Assembly: GCA_033063855.1 (NCBI GenBank)
Contig: CP093830.1
Location: 14,322,854 to 14,386,853 of the forward strand
Source of the DNA: Smittia aterrima
Taxonomy: Eukaryota > Arthropoda > Insecta > Diptera > Chironomidae
DNA length: 64,000 nucleotides
Reading direction: 5' to 3'
How positions within the stretch are numbered: position 1 is the stretch's first letter; each line of letters starts with the position of its first letter. Made by a program: the position numbers and the translations under genes. The notes under the pieces are model-generated. The model did not search any database, was not told where the DNA came from, and saw nothing but the letters and a program-made list of their open reading frames with translations. Positions 62,197-64,000 of the stretch are shown one piece after another.

Positions 62197-63093
62197 TTAT
62201 TCCAGCCATTCCTGTAGGTAAGCACATGTTTTTGGTGTTATACTTCCAACGTCACTGCAGTTGCTAATCACAGGACAGATACCGCAAGGTGTCTGAACAA
62301 GACCCTCAGGCGGTAATAGCGAATCAACAGCTTTGTAAAGAAAAGAGCCGTCGGTTTGAAGAACTCGCTGTGCTCGGCCATCGTATACAACTGTTTTGAG
62401 AATTGTTTCGAGGTCTTCTTCGTCTAATTTGATTTTGCTAATACCAAGCTCAGAAATGAATTTGTGAACCTCGCCGACTGTGCAGAGAGTTCTCATTTGA
62501 ATGGCAAATGGACCTTCACGAAGTTTCTTTGCTTCTTCTCGTCTTAACTGAAGAAATCTAAGACATTGTTGGTTGAGAACGTCAACGAACTCGGCTTCGA
62601 AATCAGAATCTTGGTACCATGCACCACCAGTCACTGAGCGATCCGGCTCAAGGTTGTACAACATATAAACTTTCTTTTTACTCGCATTTACTGATTTGAC
62701 GGCTTTAATGAGCTTACGATTTTCTAAATTTTTAAGGATTTTGTTCAGCTGTGTCATGATAAGATTCGACTTCACTCGAATGTCTCTGATCCAGATTCCA
62801 GTATTGGCACCTTCTTCAATAATATTGTAAATGATCCGTTCCTCATTATCCATGTCAGTTGGTGCTGAAGATTTCTTAGCTGGGTCCTTCAATCGATAGA
62901 TTAAAGCTTCTCCCTTCTTCAGAATATCAAGCAACTCTTGTTGAATCAATTTATTGAGAGCTTGGACTCGAACTTCTGGTGGATAAGACGCAGCCAAATG
63001 TGTTTTGATGTCATCATTGGAGATTCCCGATGGCTTGCTTCTTGCCAAAGCGACGAGCTTTGTCGTGCATTCATCAACAGCTTCGCTTGACAT
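62197..63093 (-). CDS. Polr3F: RNA polymerase III subunit RPC6 (RPC34)
   Basis: A single exon encoding 298 residues (human POLR3F 316). The N-terminal half has tandem winged-helix domains, with IIEEGANTGIWIRDIRVKSNL and LNKILKNLENRKLIKAVKSV typical of the second. The central GGAWYQDSDFEAEFVDVLNQQ segment is highly characteristic of RPC34. The C-terminal cysteines (CGICPVISNC...CAYLQEWLE) match the family's Fe-S cluster motif. RPC6 belongs to the RPC3/6/7 heterotrimer, which contacts TFIIIB and opens promoters of tRNA and 5S genes in the nucleus. It is divergent from the YAE1-like gene with 181 bp between start codons. Confidence 0.95.
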   Translation of the reverse strand: MSSEAVDECTTKLVALARSKPSGISNDDIKTHLAASYPPEVRVQALNKLIQQELLDILKKGEALIYRLKDPAKKSSAPTDMDNEERIIYNIIEEGANTGIWIRDIRVKSNLIMTQLNKILKNLENRKLIKAVKSVNASKKKVYMLYNLEPDRSVTGGAWYQDSDFEAEFVDVLNQQCLRFLQLRREEAKKLREGPFAIQMRTLCTVGEVHKFISELGISKIKLDEEDLETILKTVVYDGRAQRVLQTDGSFLYKAVDSLLPPEGLVQTPCGICPVISNCSDVGSITPKTCAYLQEWLE

Positions 63094-63274
63094 TTTTGTT
63101 GAATATCTACAAGAAATTTCAGTCAGGTTATGTTACTTCAAATTATTCAAAGATCTTTTATGCTTTAAAATATCCGAATGACTGAACAAAGTTGATTTAG
63201 AGAGACATTCCTAAAATATTTATTTTTCTCACCTTTGAAGTGCTTGTCGTGCTCCTAATTTATTGAAATCGAAA
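63094..63274. promoter_or_regulatory. Bidirectional promoter RPC6/YAE1-like
   Basis: 181 bp separate the divergent start codons of two housekeeping genes, so the two transcripts most likely share one promoter region. No TATA box stands out. Confidence 0.55.
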
Positions 63275-63678
63275 ATGGCTGAGGCTACTAGTGATGAAGT
63301 ATTTGAAATCACAGGAAAAAACTACGAGAAAATCGCGAAAAACTTAGAAAATGTAAATATATTTTCTTTTGTTATTGTTTGACTTGAAAAAATATTTGTT
63401 TTTGAAAATGTTCGTTAAAAAAAGATAACAAAATTTATTTTTAGTCTGGCTACAAGGAAGGAATTACTGATGGCAGGAACTCTATCTTCCAAGACTCATT
63501 CGACCATGGATATGAAGATGGGTTCAGAATTGGATTTCTTCTTGGCAAATCTCATATAGAGAAAGCAAGCAGAGGGAAATGTGGAATATGCGCTGATCCC
63601 ACTCTAATGAAGAAAGATGAGACAGAATCCAGGGAGAAACACAGAAAGGACTTTGAATCGCTAGAAAACTCAAATTGA
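63275..63678 (+). CDS. YAE1: YAE1-like protein (Yae1_N domain)
   Basis: Two exons, 63275-63352 and 63445-63678, giving 103 residues. The second exon begins SGYKEGITDGRNS and continues FDHGYEDGFRIGFLLG, the deca-GX3-type glycine periodicity of Yae1_N proteins. In yeast and man, YAE1 with LTO1 links the cytosolic iron-sulphur assembly machinery to the ribosome recycling factor ABCE1. A C-x-x-C (CGIC) lies later in the sequence. LTO1/ORAOV1 is the alternative, but the GxxxGxxxxxxxFxxGYxxGF spacing favours YAE1. It ends 84 bp from the convergent Rpt2 stop. Confidence 0.72.
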
Positions 63679-63762
63679 ATTTTAACTCCTTTATTAAGCA
63701 ATTATTTATAAGAAAAATTTAGTTTTCAAGAACTTGTGAAATACAATCAACAATGCTCTGGC

Positions 63763-64000
63763 TTACAAATACAATCCGTCTGGTGTTCCTTCTTTCTTGC
63801 GATACAAAACGCTTTCCTTTGACTTCTTGAAGTCGTCATTACAGACTTTCATACGACGTTCTCTCAAGGCCATGAGACCAGCTTCAGTACAGATAGCTTT
63901 GATGTCAGCGCCAGACAAATCGTCCTTTGCCATAATAAGCTCAGAGAGATTGACATCGTTTGCGAGAGTCATCTTTGATGTGTGGATGTTGAAGATGCGA
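63763..64000 (-). CDS. Rpt2: 26S proteasome regulatory ATPase Rpt2 (PSMC1), C-terminal part
   Basis: The last 79 codons of a minus-strand gene running off the right edge. [30 protein letters not shown] and LMALRERRM form the C-terminal lid of the AAA+ domain. The protein ends GTPDGLYL, whose last three residues (LYL) form the HbYX motif that docks into the 20S alpha ring and opens its gate. The exact ending distinguishes Rpt2 from the other Rpt subunits. The remainder, including the Walker motifs, is outside the window. Confidence 0.95.
   Translation of the reverse strand, partial: RIFNIHTSKMTLANDVNLSELIMAKDDLSGADIKAICTEAGLMALRERRMKVCNDDFKKSKESVLYRKKEGTPDGLYL

Overview
The window is nuclear DNA of an insect, most likely a lower (nematoceran) dipteran with a compact genome; a non-biting midge would fit, but the species cannot be fixed from the sequence. 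The evidence is an AT-rich background, mostly 60-80 bp introns with consensus GT/AG borders, and fly-like orthologues of proboscipedia, zerknullt, tinman and bagpipe. Every gene model below was built by reading splice sites and reading frame by eye.

Left part (1-26 kb), Hox cluster fragment: the 3' part of a zen/Hox3 gene (+), 6.2 kb of non-coding DNA, then a complete five-exon pb/Hox2 gene (+) whose first intron is about 14.8 kb. Both share the same orientation, as expected for neighbouring Hox genes.

Middle part (27-35.4 kb), NK pair: directly after pb, where labial would be expected in an intact cluster, lies tin (+, four exons), followed by bap (-, four exons) in tail-to-tail orientation. 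Both have an N-terminal TN/EH1 repressor motif, an NK-type homeodomain and an intron at exactly the same homeodomain position. Hox and NK genes 1.7 kb apart is the most striking feature of the window.

Right part (35.4-64 kb), mixed housekeeping and leucine-rich-repeat (LRR) genes: a small secreted LRR protein (-), the complex I assembly factor NDUFAF1/CIA30 (-) sharing a bidirectional promoter with the splicing coactivator SRm160/SRRM1 (+), a large two-block LRR protein (+), a repeat-bearing gene-poor stretch (46-49.6 kb), a PAQR4-type seven-TM receptor-like gene (-, six exons over 8.4 kb), a small ORF resembling part of histone H2B (-), RNA polymerase III subunit RPC6 (-) divergent from a YAE1-like Fe-S cargo adaptor (+), and the C-terminus of proteasome ATPase Rpt2 (-) running off the right edge.

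Functionally, zen/pb pattern the extra-embryonic/head segments and tin/bap act in sequence in dorsal and visceral mesoderm. The right-hand genes are general cell functions with no evident link to the developmental genes, suggesting that the NK pair sits at a rearrangement boundary between the Hox cluster and ordinary genes. No tRNA, rRNA, CRISPR, intact transposon or recognisable microRNA was seen.
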